Source: Varroa destructor
Lineage: Eukaryota; Arthropoda; Arachnida; Mesostigmata; Varroidae
Assembly (NCBI RefSeq): GCF_002443255.2
Contig: NW_019211455.1
Span: forward strand, 55,866,671-55,930,670
Length of the DNA: 64,000 nt
Reading direction: 5' to 3'
Part shown: in pieces, positions 13,423 to 24,791 of the stretch
Numbering within the stretch: the stretch's first letter is position 1
How the letters are laid out: each line of letters begins with the position of its first letter
Notes under the pieces: model-generated
Databases searched by the model: none
The model's input: the letters and a program-made list of their open reading frames with translations, nothing else
Told to the model about the DNA's origin: nothing
Made by a program: the position numbers and the translations under genes

Positions 13423-14629
13423 GAGTAATAGTTGCGGCTTCGCTGCAGACTTTTGCGTTGCTGGGGGGCGCCTGGAGAGGTGGTAACCATTCTTATGACG
13501 TAGCGAAGAGACTGAGCGACAAGATTCGTCGAGAAGGTGGCGGCCGTGGTAAAGAAAGGACCAAACGGAAAAATTAACCGGACGCAACACGGTATCTGCT
13601 CCTGAAGGTGCGCTTGATTAGCCATGAGACGTCAAGTCGTAATAGGACTGATCTACAGTGTCGTTTAGGGTAAAAATAAGCCTTCACGAGAGCTTTGCTG
13701 AGCAAAGACGCTTCCCAGCTGATTGCAGTTTGGCTGGAAAAGGTTGTAGAAAGGCCATCGCGCTATGCAGCACGCAAGATCAGGTTGAATGAAAAATTAT
13801 TCATCATTATTGTTATGAAATGTATATCGCAGTCGAAATTACACAACCTCAGTTTCTACTTTCTACTTCATTGGACATTTCCTAGACTCGAGGCGTCACA
13901 TTGCATTTTTCTATTTAGCTTATCCTATTACTACGTGCGCTGAGGAGTAGTTACACGTACTGCTAGCACTACAGCCATGATAAAGCATGCCGGAATTGAT
14001 TCCGTGGTACGTTAGCATCGTATGCGCAATGTGAACGTGCCTTCCATGAGCCTTATTGAAATGGGTGATCTGAGCTACAGCTGTGCTATACATATTGGGC
14101 AGAGTCACAGCATTTAGTAGCGGCAGACGAGATAAAAGTATGAGTAAACCAACTTTACAACGAGTTGCGATGCGGAACCATTCTGCGATATCAGTGTATG
14201 TGTGTTTCTGTTTCAAGTAGATTTTTTGTTAATTTATTTACTATTATTAGAAAAAAACCTGAAAGAACAACAATAGGGCGTTTGCTTAATAAAATAAATA
14301 AAACCACAGCTGCCGCTACTGCCGCGCTCACTGGATCTTTCAGTTGTTTTCAAAAAAAGCCTACGTCCCAATATCCAAGCAGCGTAACACACATATGCTC
14401 CATAGTAGTCCAATGATACGGCACCAGAATAATCCAACGCGACACTGAACTCAATGTAACTGAGGGTTGTAGGCACAGGTCCTGCATTGCACGACACTTC
14501 ATGAACGCACAACCGAGACATTTCGTATATCGATTGGAACCGATCGCAGGCGAGAACATTTCTTAATTTGTATTATCACCGACTCAAGCAGACATATAAA
14601 AATATTTCTTCAATCATACACGCAGTGCG

Positions 14630-14631
14630 TA

Positions 14632-14667
<36 letters not shown>
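14630..14667. repeat. (TA)n microsatellite
   Basis: AT/TA run of nearly 40 bases ending in CACACATACA, in noncoding DNA downstream of the two-zinc-finger gene. Confidence 0.9.
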
Positions 14668-14676
<9 letters not shown>

Positions 14677-14808
14677 ATGTAAAATTGTAATATGGTGAAG
14701 AATGTTAACACTTAGGTAAAAACAATTTGAGTTGGTGGGGCAAAGGGCAACGGTGGTAGGCAGATTTCTCGGTCGGGTATTTGAAAAGAGACGTTTTTAT
14801 ATACTTAT

Positions 14809-14814
14809 TTTAAT
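14809..14814 (-). promoter_or_regulatory. Candidate polyadenylation signal (ATTAAA) for the 15310-17691 gene
   Basis: Read on the minus strand this is ATTAAA, the common variant of AATAAA, about 495 bases beyond the stop codon. I saw no AATAAA between it and the stop. It would give a 3' untranslated region of roughly 0.5 kb. Such hexamers are frequent in AT-rich DNA, so this is only a candidate. Confidence 0.3.
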
Positions 14815-15309
14815 AAAATGAACAATTTCTGGGGAATTTATAATATTTTGCGCAATGACTGGCTATCAGTACGTTAGACGTATGCTCAGCATCGAGTTAT
14901 GATTGTAGAAATCGGCGTTCCACCACCGTTATCCCATCCTTTGGACGATGTTCCATATGAAACCACAGATACTATTAATTGACCTCGACCGTCTGAACAA
15001 AAAGACTCCCTCTGGCCGACTGGTCGAATGCCTAACATGTTATCGCAGGTACAAACGATGATTAAAACCAGAATGATTAAAACGAATTTACGATCTCTAG
15101 GAGGTATCTCAAGGTCAACAAGTTAACAACAATGGCCGATTCGAGATTCGGCATTAAGCCGAGTTCCCCGATCAACACCGTACGCGCATTGCAGGTAGGT
15201 AAAATAACCTGCTGATTATTGCCATTCTTATTACACAACAAATTATTATGCTCTACACTGGAGTCTCGATACTTATATTTTATCAGTACTATAAGAATCA
15301 TGGTTACTC

Positions 15310-17691
15310 TTAGTCCAATAGCATGTACTCGAAGTCCTCGACCTTAATCGTATCGAAATCCGAGTCTCGAACCTTGATAAGCGTCGGCTCGAAGTAGTCG
15401 AAGCAATTGCTGCTATTACTGCTTGAGCAGTTGTTTGTGTTTGGGTTGTTGACGCTGTTACTTGTGTGTTGCAGCTGATGCTGCTGTTGGTGTTGCTGCT
15501 GGTGCTGCTGTTGTGGTTGACTGTGTGGAAGCTGGGTCTGATTTTGCACTGGACAAGTGTTATTACTACTATTATTATTGTAGTCGATGGCCAGCTGTGG
15601 CTGTTGGGGCTGTTGCTGGATCTGTTGAACGATTCCTACCTTACAATCCATCTGATCAGGGTGGTCGGCGGGCAGGACACTGCACACTTCGCGGATGCGT
15701 GCCTGTTCGCCGAACAATGTCGGTACAGCGTCCTTGCGTAGTTTTCCTTTTGAGTCGAAGCGTTCGCTAGTGAAGTGCGCCTCGCAGAGGAAGTCCCCGT
15801 TCGATGCCATCTTGAGGGTGCCGTCCGGATTGCTCAGATTGACGTTCATACACCAGACCATACGAAGGAGAACGTCATCGGGGAAGCCGACCAATTCAGG
15901 AAGTTTACATGGTGGCGCTGGCGTATGGCCCAGCAGGTTAGCCAACGTGGGTGCTTTCTGGCTGGACGATGTTTCAGGTCGGGGCAACCGATTCGTGGGG
16001 CACTGTGGAATAAAACATCTCGGTGAACCGCCTCGGCACAGTTCACTGCCCGTTGAATCGTACGAGGTTGAAGACTCGATGCCTGGCGATGCTAATCCGG
16101 GCTCCTCTTTAATGTGGAGTGACGAGTCGGAGATCTGGGTCTCAGAGAGTTCAGTGTAGTCGGATCGACTTACGGCCGTCTTGAACGCATGCTGGAAATG
16201 CCCCGTATGTTGATGTCCGTGAGTGAGGCCCGGATGTGTCCCATGACTGTTGATCTGATCGTCAGATGCATCCGGGCCAGGAAATTTACTGATCAGGTAG
16301 TCAAACTGTCCCGACGCATGTTGCATCTTAAAACGCTTAAGCGGATGAATTGGCTCTTGAGGAAGTTGAGGTTGCTTCGGATAAGTAGCGACAGGACGTA
16401 GAAGTGTGGGAGCCGCCTCACCTCCTCTATATTCCTCGGTCGGCGCATGGTGTGGCGTTAATACCGGCATCGCATTTTCCCTGTTATGTTGTTGATCCCC
16501 AGAGTGCACGACAGCTCCACTATTAACTCCCGCACCCACAGCACTACCGACGCTCTGGCAGCAATCCAAGCGTTCAACAGGCGCCGTTTTCGACCGAACC
16601 CCCTTCTCTACCGGGGCATGATTGTGGTCACCAGACGCTCGAAACACAGACACTTTGTCACTATTCGCATGGTATAGTAGAGACACAGCTGCTGGACAGC
16701 GGGCGGAGCGGTATTTCGAGCACTCGTAGTACACTTTGGTTCCTTCTTGAACCTGCGTTTTCTTCTGCATCACCCAGGTACGTTCGGCAGCCACAAATCC
16801 CTTGGCTTCAGCATCGTTGTCATAGTAACAGATTAAAGTCCATTGGCGTTCTTTGCCGCGACCTCGGCGTTTCGGGGTTCCGTCTGCACCGCCAGCATTC
16901 TGGGCCTTGCCCATGTTGCTGGTCGGTGGTGAATGTACACTGGTCTGCACGGCTGTACTGGGTGCTGTTGAGCAGTTTGAGTTTGTGGACGTCGACAGCG
17001 ACAGCGGCGTGGTCACCGAAGGTAAGGCTGCTGATGGTGACAATGAACTTGCTGTCGTCGTGCTTGCACCAGGGGCACTAGCTGAGGAGGCCCCGCCACA
17101 GCTACCTCCGGATGACGAAGTGCTCAGTGCTGATGTCGACGCGGATGAAGATTTAACTGTGGCACTGCTGTTGTTACCACTGTTGTTATTGTTGTTGTTT
17201 GATAAGTGCAAATCGCGTTTGCCCTTCGTCGGCTGAACAAGCGACAGCGGAAGGGGGCTAGAGGTCGAAAAGTCCCGGGCCCTCTCGAAGCTGTTGCTGT
17301 TGTTGTTAGTGTTGTTCTCAAGTTGCTGTTCGAGCTGTTCAAGCTGTTTATCCAGGTGTTCACGCTGTTGCAGCTGGTGGTCACGGTAACGTTGGGCGTT
17401 CAGCTCATGATTGTGCTCGGCCGCCTTCTTTGCGAACTGCAGCCAGATAGAGTCGAGATGTGAGCCGCCGTCGTGTGCGCCGTGAGCGCTGTGGGGACCG
17501 GCCGCCAATCTGTTCAGCGCCTCGCCACTCTTCAGGGTTGGCAGGCCCGTCAAGGGTAGGGGCAACTGCGCTAGATGCCCAAAGTGACTCACCACACGGT
17601 CCGCCGCTAGAAGGGCGGCCAGACCACTCGCCCCGATAGCATGAGCGTGCGGGTGCCCGCTGTGCGGTTGTGGCAAAGGAGCAGACGACAT
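15310..17691 (-). CDS. Two-zinc-finger nuclear protein: FLYWCH/WRKY-like finger plus THAP-like C2CH finger, single exon
   Basis: A 793-residue frame open from ATG (17691) to TAA (15310), with an A at -3 (AAAATG), a good animal start context. Residues 1-80 are His/Ala/Leu-rich; 82-126 form a Gln/Glu/Leu-rich coiled coil; 127-265 are Asn/Ser/Thr-rich linker; 274-280 (KRRGRGK) is basic and could be a nuclear signal or AT-hook-like. Residues 282-360 resemble a FLYWCH/WRKY-GCM1-type finger: W284, W306, YYEC ending at C324, C332, then H356 and H358 of DHNH. Residues 559-660 resemble a THAP finger: C559-x4-C564, FP at 603-604, W613, C636-x2-H639 and the hallmark AVPTLF at 655-660. The C-terminus is Gln/His/Asn-rich and ends in an acidic, hydrophobic tail. 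Both finger types bind DNA in known families, so a transcriptional or chromatin role is inferred. It is longer than a typical THAP protein and apparently intronless. The domain calls are by eye; the existence of the gene is secure, its function is not. Confidence 0.9.
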   Translation of the reverse strand: MSSAPLPQPHSGHPHAHAIGASGLAALLAADRVVSHFGHLAQLPLPLTGLPTLKSGEALNRLAAGPHSAHGAHDGGSHLDSIWLQFAKKAAEHNHELNAQRYRDHQLQQREHLDKQLEQLEQQLENNTNNNSNSFERARDFSTSSPLPLSLVQPTKGKRDLHLSNNNNNNSGNNSSATVKSSSASTSALSTSSSGGSCGGASSASAPGASTTTASSLSPSAALPSVTTPLSLSTSTNSNCSTAPSTAVQTSVHSPPTSNMGKAQNAGGADGTPKRRGRGKERQWTLICYYDNDAEAKGFVAAERTWVMQKKTQVQEGTKVYYECSKYRSARCPAAVSLLYHANSDKVSVFRASGDHNHAPVEKGVRSKTAPVERLDCCQSVGSAVGAGVNSGAVVHSGDQQHNRENAMPVLTPHHAPTEEYRGGEAAPTLLRPVATYPKQPQLPQEPIHPLKRFKMQHASGQFDYLISKFPGPDASDDQINSHGTHPGLTHGHQHTGHFQHAFKTAVSRSDYTELSETQISDSSLHIKEEPGLASPGIESSTSYDSTGSELCRGGSPRCFIPQCPTNRLPRPETSSSQKAPTLANLLGHTPAPPCKLPELVGFPDDVLLRMVWCMNVNLSNPDGTLKMASNGDFLCEAHFTSERFDSKGKLRKDAVPTLFGEQARIREVCSVLPADHPDQMDCKVGIVQQIQQQPQQPQLAIDYNNNSSNNTCPVQNQTQLPHSQPQQQHQQQHQQQHQLQHTSNSVNNPNTNNCSSSNSSNCFDYFEPTLIKVRDSDFDTIKVEDFEYMLLD
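15712..16017 (-). other. THAP-like C2CH finger region with enlarged N-terminal loop, within the 15310-17691 gene
   Basis: Codons for about residues 559-660. Zinc ligands are C559, C564, C636 and H639; invariant-type residues P604 and W613 and the closing AVPTLF (655-660) are present. Canonical THAP domains have about 35-50 residues between the second and third ligands, whereas here there are 71. The extra length lies between C564 and P604 and is low-complexity (rich in Pro, Ser, Thr). The downstream half (FP...W...C-x2-H-F...AVPTLF) has nearly normal spacing. The domain is therefore THAP-like but atypical; whether it still binds DNA is unknown. Confidence 0.65.
16612..16848 (-). other. FLYWCH/WRKY-like zinc finger region within the 15310-17691 gene
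   Basis: Codons for about residues 282-360. The pattern is W-x-L-x-C-Y-Y near the start, an EAKGFVAAERTW block, YYEC, a second Cys seven residues on, and a terminal H-x-H after about 23 residues. C324, C332, H356 and H358 are the likely zinc ligands. FLYWCH domains belong to the WRKY/GCM1 zinc-finger superfamily, which is also found in Mutator-type transposases. The match rests on spacing and aromatic positions. A BED-type or other WRKY-fold finger is an alternative. Confidence 0.6.
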
Positions 17692-18880
17692 TTTACTGAG
17701 TCCTGCGTCGGCTGTTTTTAGCTGAAAGACTTCAGTCCGTCAGAGGGTGCTAGTTGGCTGCGGGGCGACTTCTGCTGCGCGTCGGCTGCTAGACCGAAGT
17801 GTGGGCAATTAAGGGAGCTGAAGTGTGGGGAGAAAGAGCAATGAGGCGGTACCGCGCGTTGTTGTAGTAGACTCACACAAGACAGGCGACGTAACAGATG
17901 AGGCAGGACTCGCTACTGTCACTGAAAGGGTCACCGACTGGTGACTGTTGGTGCTGGAGAAATGCAGACGTAAATAGCGTTGTTCACCCCGCGTGACTTC
18001 TCCTTCGTACGATACCGTATGTATCTGAACATAAACGATCACTAGTGAAATTGTTGTTACCTTTAATGAGTGTAAGGCACCCTGCGCCTGCTCAGACTGT
18101 AGAAGATAATAATGAACAAAAACCCAGATTAAAACAAAGGTGTCGCTGCTGGTCAAGCGAAGTGCGACGATTAACGAAAAAGTAAAAACGCTTCTTGAGT
18201 TGTTCTCTGTGGTAACGAGAGACAGATTTCACACTATTGATTATCCAGATGGTGAGAGCGCGCACATTAATATCCAGTCACGGTTTCCTTAAGTCAACCT
18301 ATTCAGTTCATTTCATTAGTCGATCTCATTGACAAGCGTTGGCATTCACTTTGTCGTCGCAGTTGTGGTCATTGTCGTGGTAGAAGTCGTAGCAGAAACG
18401 AGGCACAATTCAAATCTTCTCGTTCACCATTCGAAGTAGGTCAGTTTTACGTAGGGAAATAGCACCGTTCACGCACAAGCACATTCACAGGGACGGAACA
18501 GACACTTCAATCAGCTTCACTCGAAACAGCAGCGATTGTATGTTGTGTTCACGATTCGTTGTCCTTATTGTAACCGTCCTAACTTCCGCACTTTCAACAC
18601 ACAGGTAACTGAATTTAGCAATTACGATTCTAAGAAATCTATGCAATCTGTATAAAGGTAAATCAGGTGTGGGTTGCAATTTACTGTCAGATGGCCGGAA
18701 CAACTAATTCACGGCTACCCAGCTGAAAATTAACGCTAACTGCTGATGTAATAGTTGGCGATCTGACACGCTCCATACTCGTCACCATCCAGCGCGGCTA
18801 GGTGCCCAGCTAAAAGAGTTCCAATAACTGTGATACGCGACTTTAAGCCTGAAACTCCACACTCGCAGTCGTCTGTGATC
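17692..18880 (-). promoter_or_regulatory. 5' flank of the two-zinc-finger gene; possible untranslated exon(s) and promoter
   Basis: About 1.2 kb upstream of the start codon without convincing coding sequence. On the minus strand AAAG/GTAACA at 18060-18059 looks like a splice donor, and TCTTTCAG near 17722-17729 could serve as an acceptor, which would make a 5' untranslated exon. No TATA box in a convincing position was recognised. The core promoter is not located. Confidence 0.3.
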
Positions 18881-19067
18881 GTACAATATGCGAGTGCCTA
18901 CAACTACTGGACCTGTAGCGGTAGTTGATCTATGTCCTATTGCGCGCTCCTCAATAGAGTCTAGCGATGCTGACCACGACGTAGGACACAACAACAGGGC
19001 ACCGTTTTCCTTTCTACGTATCCTTTATAGTATCCTATGCAAACCAGCGCAATGCAGTACGAAGTTT

Positions 19068-19283
19068 ATGATGCGGTATACCAGCACTAGTATAATACTA
19101 CTCATAGTAGCTATAGCAACCGCGGCAGTACACGATAGCACAGTGGCAAACAGGAACTTGTGGGACGTGTCTGACGGACATCCGCCGGGCTCCGCGGTCA
19201 GAAGCCGAGTGGTCGCTGGAACGGGCTCACTTTCTTCACTTTCTGTTGCGACGGATAGGGCTCGAGTCGCAGTCAATCAGTGA
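19068..19283 (+). CDS. Candidate small secreted protein frame (71 codons)
   Basis: From ATG at 19068 the frame begins MMRYTSTSIILLIVAIATAA, which has the shape of a signal peptide (basic residue, hydrophobic core, small residues at the end). A polar tail of about 50 residues follows, with no cysteines, up to a TGA. The frame is also open upstream to another ATG at 18888. No homologous family is recognised and no splice sites were defined. The GC content is locally higher than in the deserts. It may be a real short gene, a first exon, or chance. Confidence 0.25.
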   Translation: MMRYTSTSIILLIVAIATAAVHDSTVANRNLWDVSDGHPPGSAVRSRVVAGTGSLSSLSVATDRARVAVNQ

Positions 19284-19958
19284 AACAGTGCAGCCGGTTA
19301 CACTCTCAGCAGCAGCTGCCATTGCTACCGCCGCTGATGTTGCCGTTTCTTCCTGCTACTGCGCTGTTCTCTCAAACGACCACTAGTTCCATCGGCTGCA
19401 GCAGCGTCAAGCATCCGCCGCAGCGGACCACAGTCGTAGCAGCTGCTCCATGACGTCGCTATTGGTGTTCCCGCTGTTGGTGGCGATGGGCATGACGGCT
19501 CGGTGAAGGGAACTTCTTCCCGGCAGCAACAGCAACAGCAGCAGCGGTGGTTGTGGTAACCACTTGCAACGGAAGGATCTTGCGGGTTGATCTGCTGCTT
19601 TTAGTAGGCAACACGATCGCCTGGATCTGGCCGGGTCTGAACCCGACAAAAAGGAAACCCCGTTCTGGGACCGAGACTGAATCGCTGGCCACCGGTTGGA
19701 TTGTAGTAGAGACACGCTGTCAGATCTCGGTCGAGCTGGCCGTGCCGCTGTGTGTCATGATTGTGTGCGCGAGCGCTTCATCTGCGGCAAAACGGCTGGG
19801 TTAGTGAGTGAGTCGTTCTGCAGCTACACTTACTCAATAGAGCTGAAGCCGTTGATGCTGGAACCGAGGCAGCCGTAAGCCAAGTCACCGCCGCCAACAA
19901 TGACGACGACTTCGTCGTCGTCGGAAGTGTTTCTTTTTCCGTTTCCCTCGGACGGAAG

Positions 19959-19967
19959 CAACACACA

Positions 19968-20008
<41 letters not shown>

Positions 20009-20016
20009 ACACACAC
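19959..20016. repeat. (CA)n microsatellite
   Basis: About 28 CA units with two single-base interruptions. Confidence 0.95.
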
Positions 20017-20730
20017 TCGGACCGTTTTGGACCGCCATTCACCGATACATGACGTATGTACACTCAGGCATCACGCACATCGGAATACAGTAACTAATTC
20101 AACCTCACGTACATAAGGAAACGTCACACATTCAGCTCGTGGCAAAAATATTTGTCTGTCTGCCTCCCTATAGCAAACAAGAGAACGTATTAAACACCTT
20201 TTGGCGAAGAACAGGCGCTAACCTACCCAGAGGTGCCCCAACTATGTAGACAAACCTGATGGGCAGGTCGTTAAACAGGCAAGCGAGCATGGCATTGCGC
20301 TTAACTGTTCCTGGGTTTTCTAGGAGATATTGTTTGAAACTTATTAACGTTTCGCGCCGGGGCTGATAGCTAGAACAGGGCGACTCACATCAACTGAAAC
20401 GAAAAAAGCAGAGGTGAGCTTCATGTCTGCATCGTTATTTTGACAATCTCTATGCCTGTTTGTATTTTAACCTGTCGCTACATTGCTTTTATTAGAGACA
20501 TCTGTGTATGTGTTTTCCAATCCATGTGCTTGTCTGATTGTAGCCGGTGCACCGGCTGCGTAACATCTGCTTACCCGCCAGCGGCATTTGTTACCGCTGC
20601 CGTGACTGTGGTGACAGCCGCGTATCGGCAGAAGTCATAGCAACGGCGGATTCCCCAAGTGACCTACATCACAACTCCGAGCTCGGCGCCATCCTTCTGC
20701 CACCAGCAGTGCTAGTGCTGCCACTTCAAG

Positions 20731-20762
20731 CAGGCAGCCAGCCAGCCAGCCAGCCAGCCAAC
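20731..20762. repeat. (AGCC)n tetranucleotide repeat
   Basis: About seven AGCC/CAGC units. Confidence 0.9.
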
Positions 20763-21191
20763 CAAAATCAGCAATCGACTTCAGCGCACCGGCGTCGGCA
20801 ACTAAAAGAGTAGTAATGGCTGAGGCAGAAGCAGAAGTATCTGCAGGAGGGAAAAGTCAGCCGCAGAGGGAAGCACTTAGTTTGCCAGCGTCCGCTTTGC
20901 TGCTGTTGAAGTAGCTTGGGGATAGTTGCTAACGAAGTCGCAGAAGCGGGAATAGTTCGTTGTTTGATTGCTTGGATGAATCTTTCTTTGATGACGAAAT
21001 CATCGACGCTGCTGTTCCAACAACGGTGGCCCCAGCAGCTGAACAAATGAACAGAACTCTCAGTTACTCTGGGGACGTCAAACGGCTCTAGTAGACAGGA
21101 CGACTTTTGACGAGGTTATTCCTTTTTTGCTATTTGCTTTACCGCTTCTTCATTGCCATTTTTCTTCGACAGTGTTGTTCCGCCATCGAGA

Positions 21192-21225
21192 CTCCTCCTC
21201 CTCCTCCTCCTCCTCCTCCTCCTCC
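21192..21225. repeat. (CTC)n tract
   Basis: About eleven CTC units, pyrimidine-only strand. Confidence 0.9.
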
Positions 21226-22381
21226 ACTTTGCTTTTCGTCTAGTATAACAGCAACAATTAGTCCTTCTTGTCTCTTGCTACTGTCGCTGCTCTTCTCTCC
21301 TTGGACGCCTTTTCCTTTTAAAGTTGTATCTCTGTGTTCATGGATTTATCGGGACCTGTATGTACGTCTGCGTGCATATTTTAAACTAGGACTTGGTTGA
21401 TGGGTACTTTCAATGACAATGCTAGTTTTTGCCGCCTCAGTCTTCACTAGCGTTTTCGCCAATAGTGTGCAAGATACATGCCTGTACTAAAGTATCGGTA
21501 AGGTAAGGTAAGAAACACTGAAGACCCGCTACAACAGCGGGTGTGTAATACTCGGTGGGTCAAAATTTGGAAAATAATGGGAGTTATAGACTTTATGACT
21601 GAATACCCCCCGAACGTTCCCTTAGGCCCGAAACACTGTCAGGGGATCACGTAGAGTAATGAAGGCTTCTCCTTCAGAATAGTTATTTCTGACTGGATAA
21701 TAGATGTATAAAGCATGAACATATGCATTTTCTAGTATTATATTGGTCAGTTTTTTGTCAAGCAGCGCCAAAGCAAAAAAAAATACGACCACAACTCGCA
21801 TTACGACAGCAAATGCGGTAGCTGCAGTATTTTTATTACAGTTCGCTTGCAAGCATGAGTTGGTCTTTTTAGTCGTCCATCGGTGCTCATTTATGCAACG
21901 AAGTCGCTGAAGAGAACTGGGACTTTTTTTTTTTTTTTTTTTTACCATACGTGTTGTTATTACTACTACTACTACCAGCGGCGACGCACGCCATCTCTGG
22001 CAGACTCATCGCACAGTGGAAAGCGTACGTGAAAATTTCTTGCTACTTCATGATCAATGTCTATTCAAGCTACCAACAAACGATTTCCGCTGCCCGGCCA
22101 GCGCTTTCTCTTTCCTTTTCTTCAGCGCGTTTGAACCCGACACAGCGGCGATCGACTCGCTTTTTCGTTTACTCGTTCCTCAGAAAAACAGTAAATAACG
22201 TTTGAAGAGTGAAAGTGCCCCCAATACAACATCAAAGGGCGAACAGTTACATCCCACAGTTGATATAAGCAATAGAAACAGCCATCGTGACAATATCGCG
22301 CCCGGGTTTTGGATTTCTGGAGTGCGGTGAGAACCTGGCGGTCCGAACGAAAAGCTGTCAACCATCCTGGCGTATGAATGA

Positions 22382-22388
<7 letters not shown>

Positions 22389-22446
<58 letters not shown>
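22389..22446. repeat. (TG)n microsatellite
   Basis: Twenty-nine perfect TG units preceded by an AT run. Confidence 0.97.
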
Positions 22447-22449
<3 letters not shown>

Positions 22450-24791
22450 AGTAAACATACTGTCATCGTGCGTTCCCTACAAGGTAACAGCTGTGACCGG
22501 ATAGAGAAGATGTCAGCGGATATATATATTCACTGGATATATACGCATGCGGGCTTGTGATCTGGATCATCCCTTATCCGTCGCCGGGCAAGGGGGCACA
22601 GGTTTAGCATATTTTATCTCGAACAGGTAGGTATGTGTAATGTAAAAAAATCGAAAAGTTATGTTATTCTTAATATCACTATTGAATGTATTTTCATAAA
22701 AAATAGCATTATCGTTTTTGTATCAACACAATATATTGAAAATGTCTCTCCATGAATCAGAGCTTATCCCTCATTTACTTCCCCGTATAATGTGAAGTGA
22801 CTTCATAATAAATAATCAGGAACGTCACAAGGTATAATCTTAGATTTTTCTGTTATTGATAGGACAAAGAGCCTATCGAATTTGTGAATCTCGCTTACAT
22901 TTGCTCATTCTCATCTAGTGTAAATGAAACAAATAAGAAGGACGCCATTTCTGCTGGTGATGTCTGCCATCTTATTGTTTCAGTAGCTGGAACAGAGCAG
23001 ATCGAAATCGTCCCGATCTCCGATTTGCACGACCACGGCTGCCATTACGGTGTTCGAATTCTACAACGCAGGTAACATGTCGGCATCAGTCGAAGGAGTA
23101 TCGTAATTTTCCTCGGCTGCTTGAGCTTACTCGAACGCAGCAGGCACACGCGATCCCTGTCAGCGGGCGAACAAAAATGCAGCTCTAGAGATTCGCAAAA
23201 GAAACTGAAAACGGACGACTGATGTGCCGCCACCGTCAGCAATGCTAGTCGATAACGGCCGAGAAGCGTTCTTTCGTATTTCGGGTAGAAGTTCGCTCGG
23301 AACGAAAAAAATTAATATGTTTTAGTGACCGTAACGTAGGTATATCTACCAGCGAACATGCTTACCATTGGAGACAGCAGCGACTGCCTGTTGCGATATA
23401 AGTGTCACACTGAGAAGCAAAAATGGCCTTCTAGGCAGGCGCAGAACGTGAAAATGAAAAGGGGCTGCTGTTAGAGATAGAGGTAGTATTTCATGGGGTG
23501 CACGATCTATGCTCGGGGGTAAGGGAAGTAACAGTAAAGAAAATAGTAACTGCAACAATGGTACATAAAGTATTGTACGAATGCTGAGCTAAGCAGAAAG
23601 AAAAGGGCTTTTCAAATATACGCAATGTAAATATAATAATATTTTATGTAGCAACAGCTTTTACAATTGCAAGTTCGATGTTAAGCTGTTTGAACAGAAA
23701 ATTTCTCAATAGAATAGCTTACGGCCAACAAGCCGAATTCAGGTCTAAACTGGGTTGACACTATGATCGATTTCGTACCAGATTTTCTACACAATCAAAG
23801 TCGCTCTGGCAAGGGAAAAATTAGAAAATCTATATTTGCCAGATGACAAGGCTCAGTCACTCAGGTTAGGAAGCAGCTGAGTCTCGCGAGACGTCAAAAA
23901 GGTTCAGCTGTGCTCGGAAACATATCTTTTGCGAACGGCAACATCGAAGGTGATGTAGCTTAACAGAAGGCGCTATAGTGCTAGAACAACATCTGCCGAA
24001 TACCTGAAATGAGCGAGGTAACAGAAAATAGAGCCGTTGATACCACATGAAACTTTATAGAATATGTGAAAGGCTATCTATTTTGTGAGCGTGCTCTACT
24101 CGGAGCTGTTCGGGAACCCATCTGTCGGTAATAAACAATCGTTCGGAAGTGGCTTCTTGTTGTTTGTTCACTATTCAGATTGAAATTCATCGGCTCCTTG
24201 CGACAGCTTTTCCGCCGTACTAACAATGCACGATTTCTCATCTGTTTTTTTTTTCTTTTTCTTCTTTGTTTGTAAAACGACCTTATGTAAAGGTAATAGC
24301 TCTTTTTCTCGAATCTTTCAAAATTATGCTGTTTAAGCAATATCTCAGCTACCTAAAGCATTCTTCGATCATCATTTCCGACGGCTTCGTCACGTTCTCA
24401 GCATCTTTGCTTCATAGCCCTTTGAATCATTATTAGCTCTTATCTTTCTATAGCTTGCCGATGCGAGAGTTCCCTACTGGCCTTCCTAGATCTAAGATTA
24501 ATCCTATCTCTTATGTAACTGGTGATACATCCCAGAGTAGGAAAACGTAGCCCTCAACTATTAACTGTTCTCTGCTTAGAACCGGCTAAAAGGACTAGCT
24601 CACCTAGAATAGGACTAGCGGTTTTTTGTTCTTTGATTTTTCCAAGTTCCTAACAAATAATAGTTCGACATTTTTCGTTTGTATTCTTCTGCTGCCTTGT
24701 TTTTACCGATGGTTAATAGTTAAAAATGAACCTTCTGAACCTCACGCTTGGTACTGCTGTTAAGCATTGCCTGAAGCAACTAACTCCGTTT

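Larger units (their letters stand above)
13425..15309. other. Intergenic sequence downstream of the two-zinc-finger gene
   Basis: No recognised gene. Includes the TA repeat and the candidate ATTAAA at 14809. The 3' untranslated region of the gene is expected within about 14.79-15.31 kb. Confidence 0.5.
19284..24791. other. Noncoding stretch with microsatellites, no gene recognised
   Basis: GC-richer pieces at about 19.3-19.9 and 20.5-21.0 kb give overlapping Ala/Leu/Val-rich frames on both strands. The remainder is AT-rich. CA, AGCC, CTC, poly-T and TG repeats are listed separately. A short GGTAA triplication lies at about 21498-21514. Confidence 0.5.

Noticed and set aside
16853..17236. Plus-strand Ala/Val/Leu-rich frame of 127 codons, and others at 15462-15770 and 15695-16159
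   Set aside because: Antisense shadows of the convincing minus-strand gene at 15310-17691.
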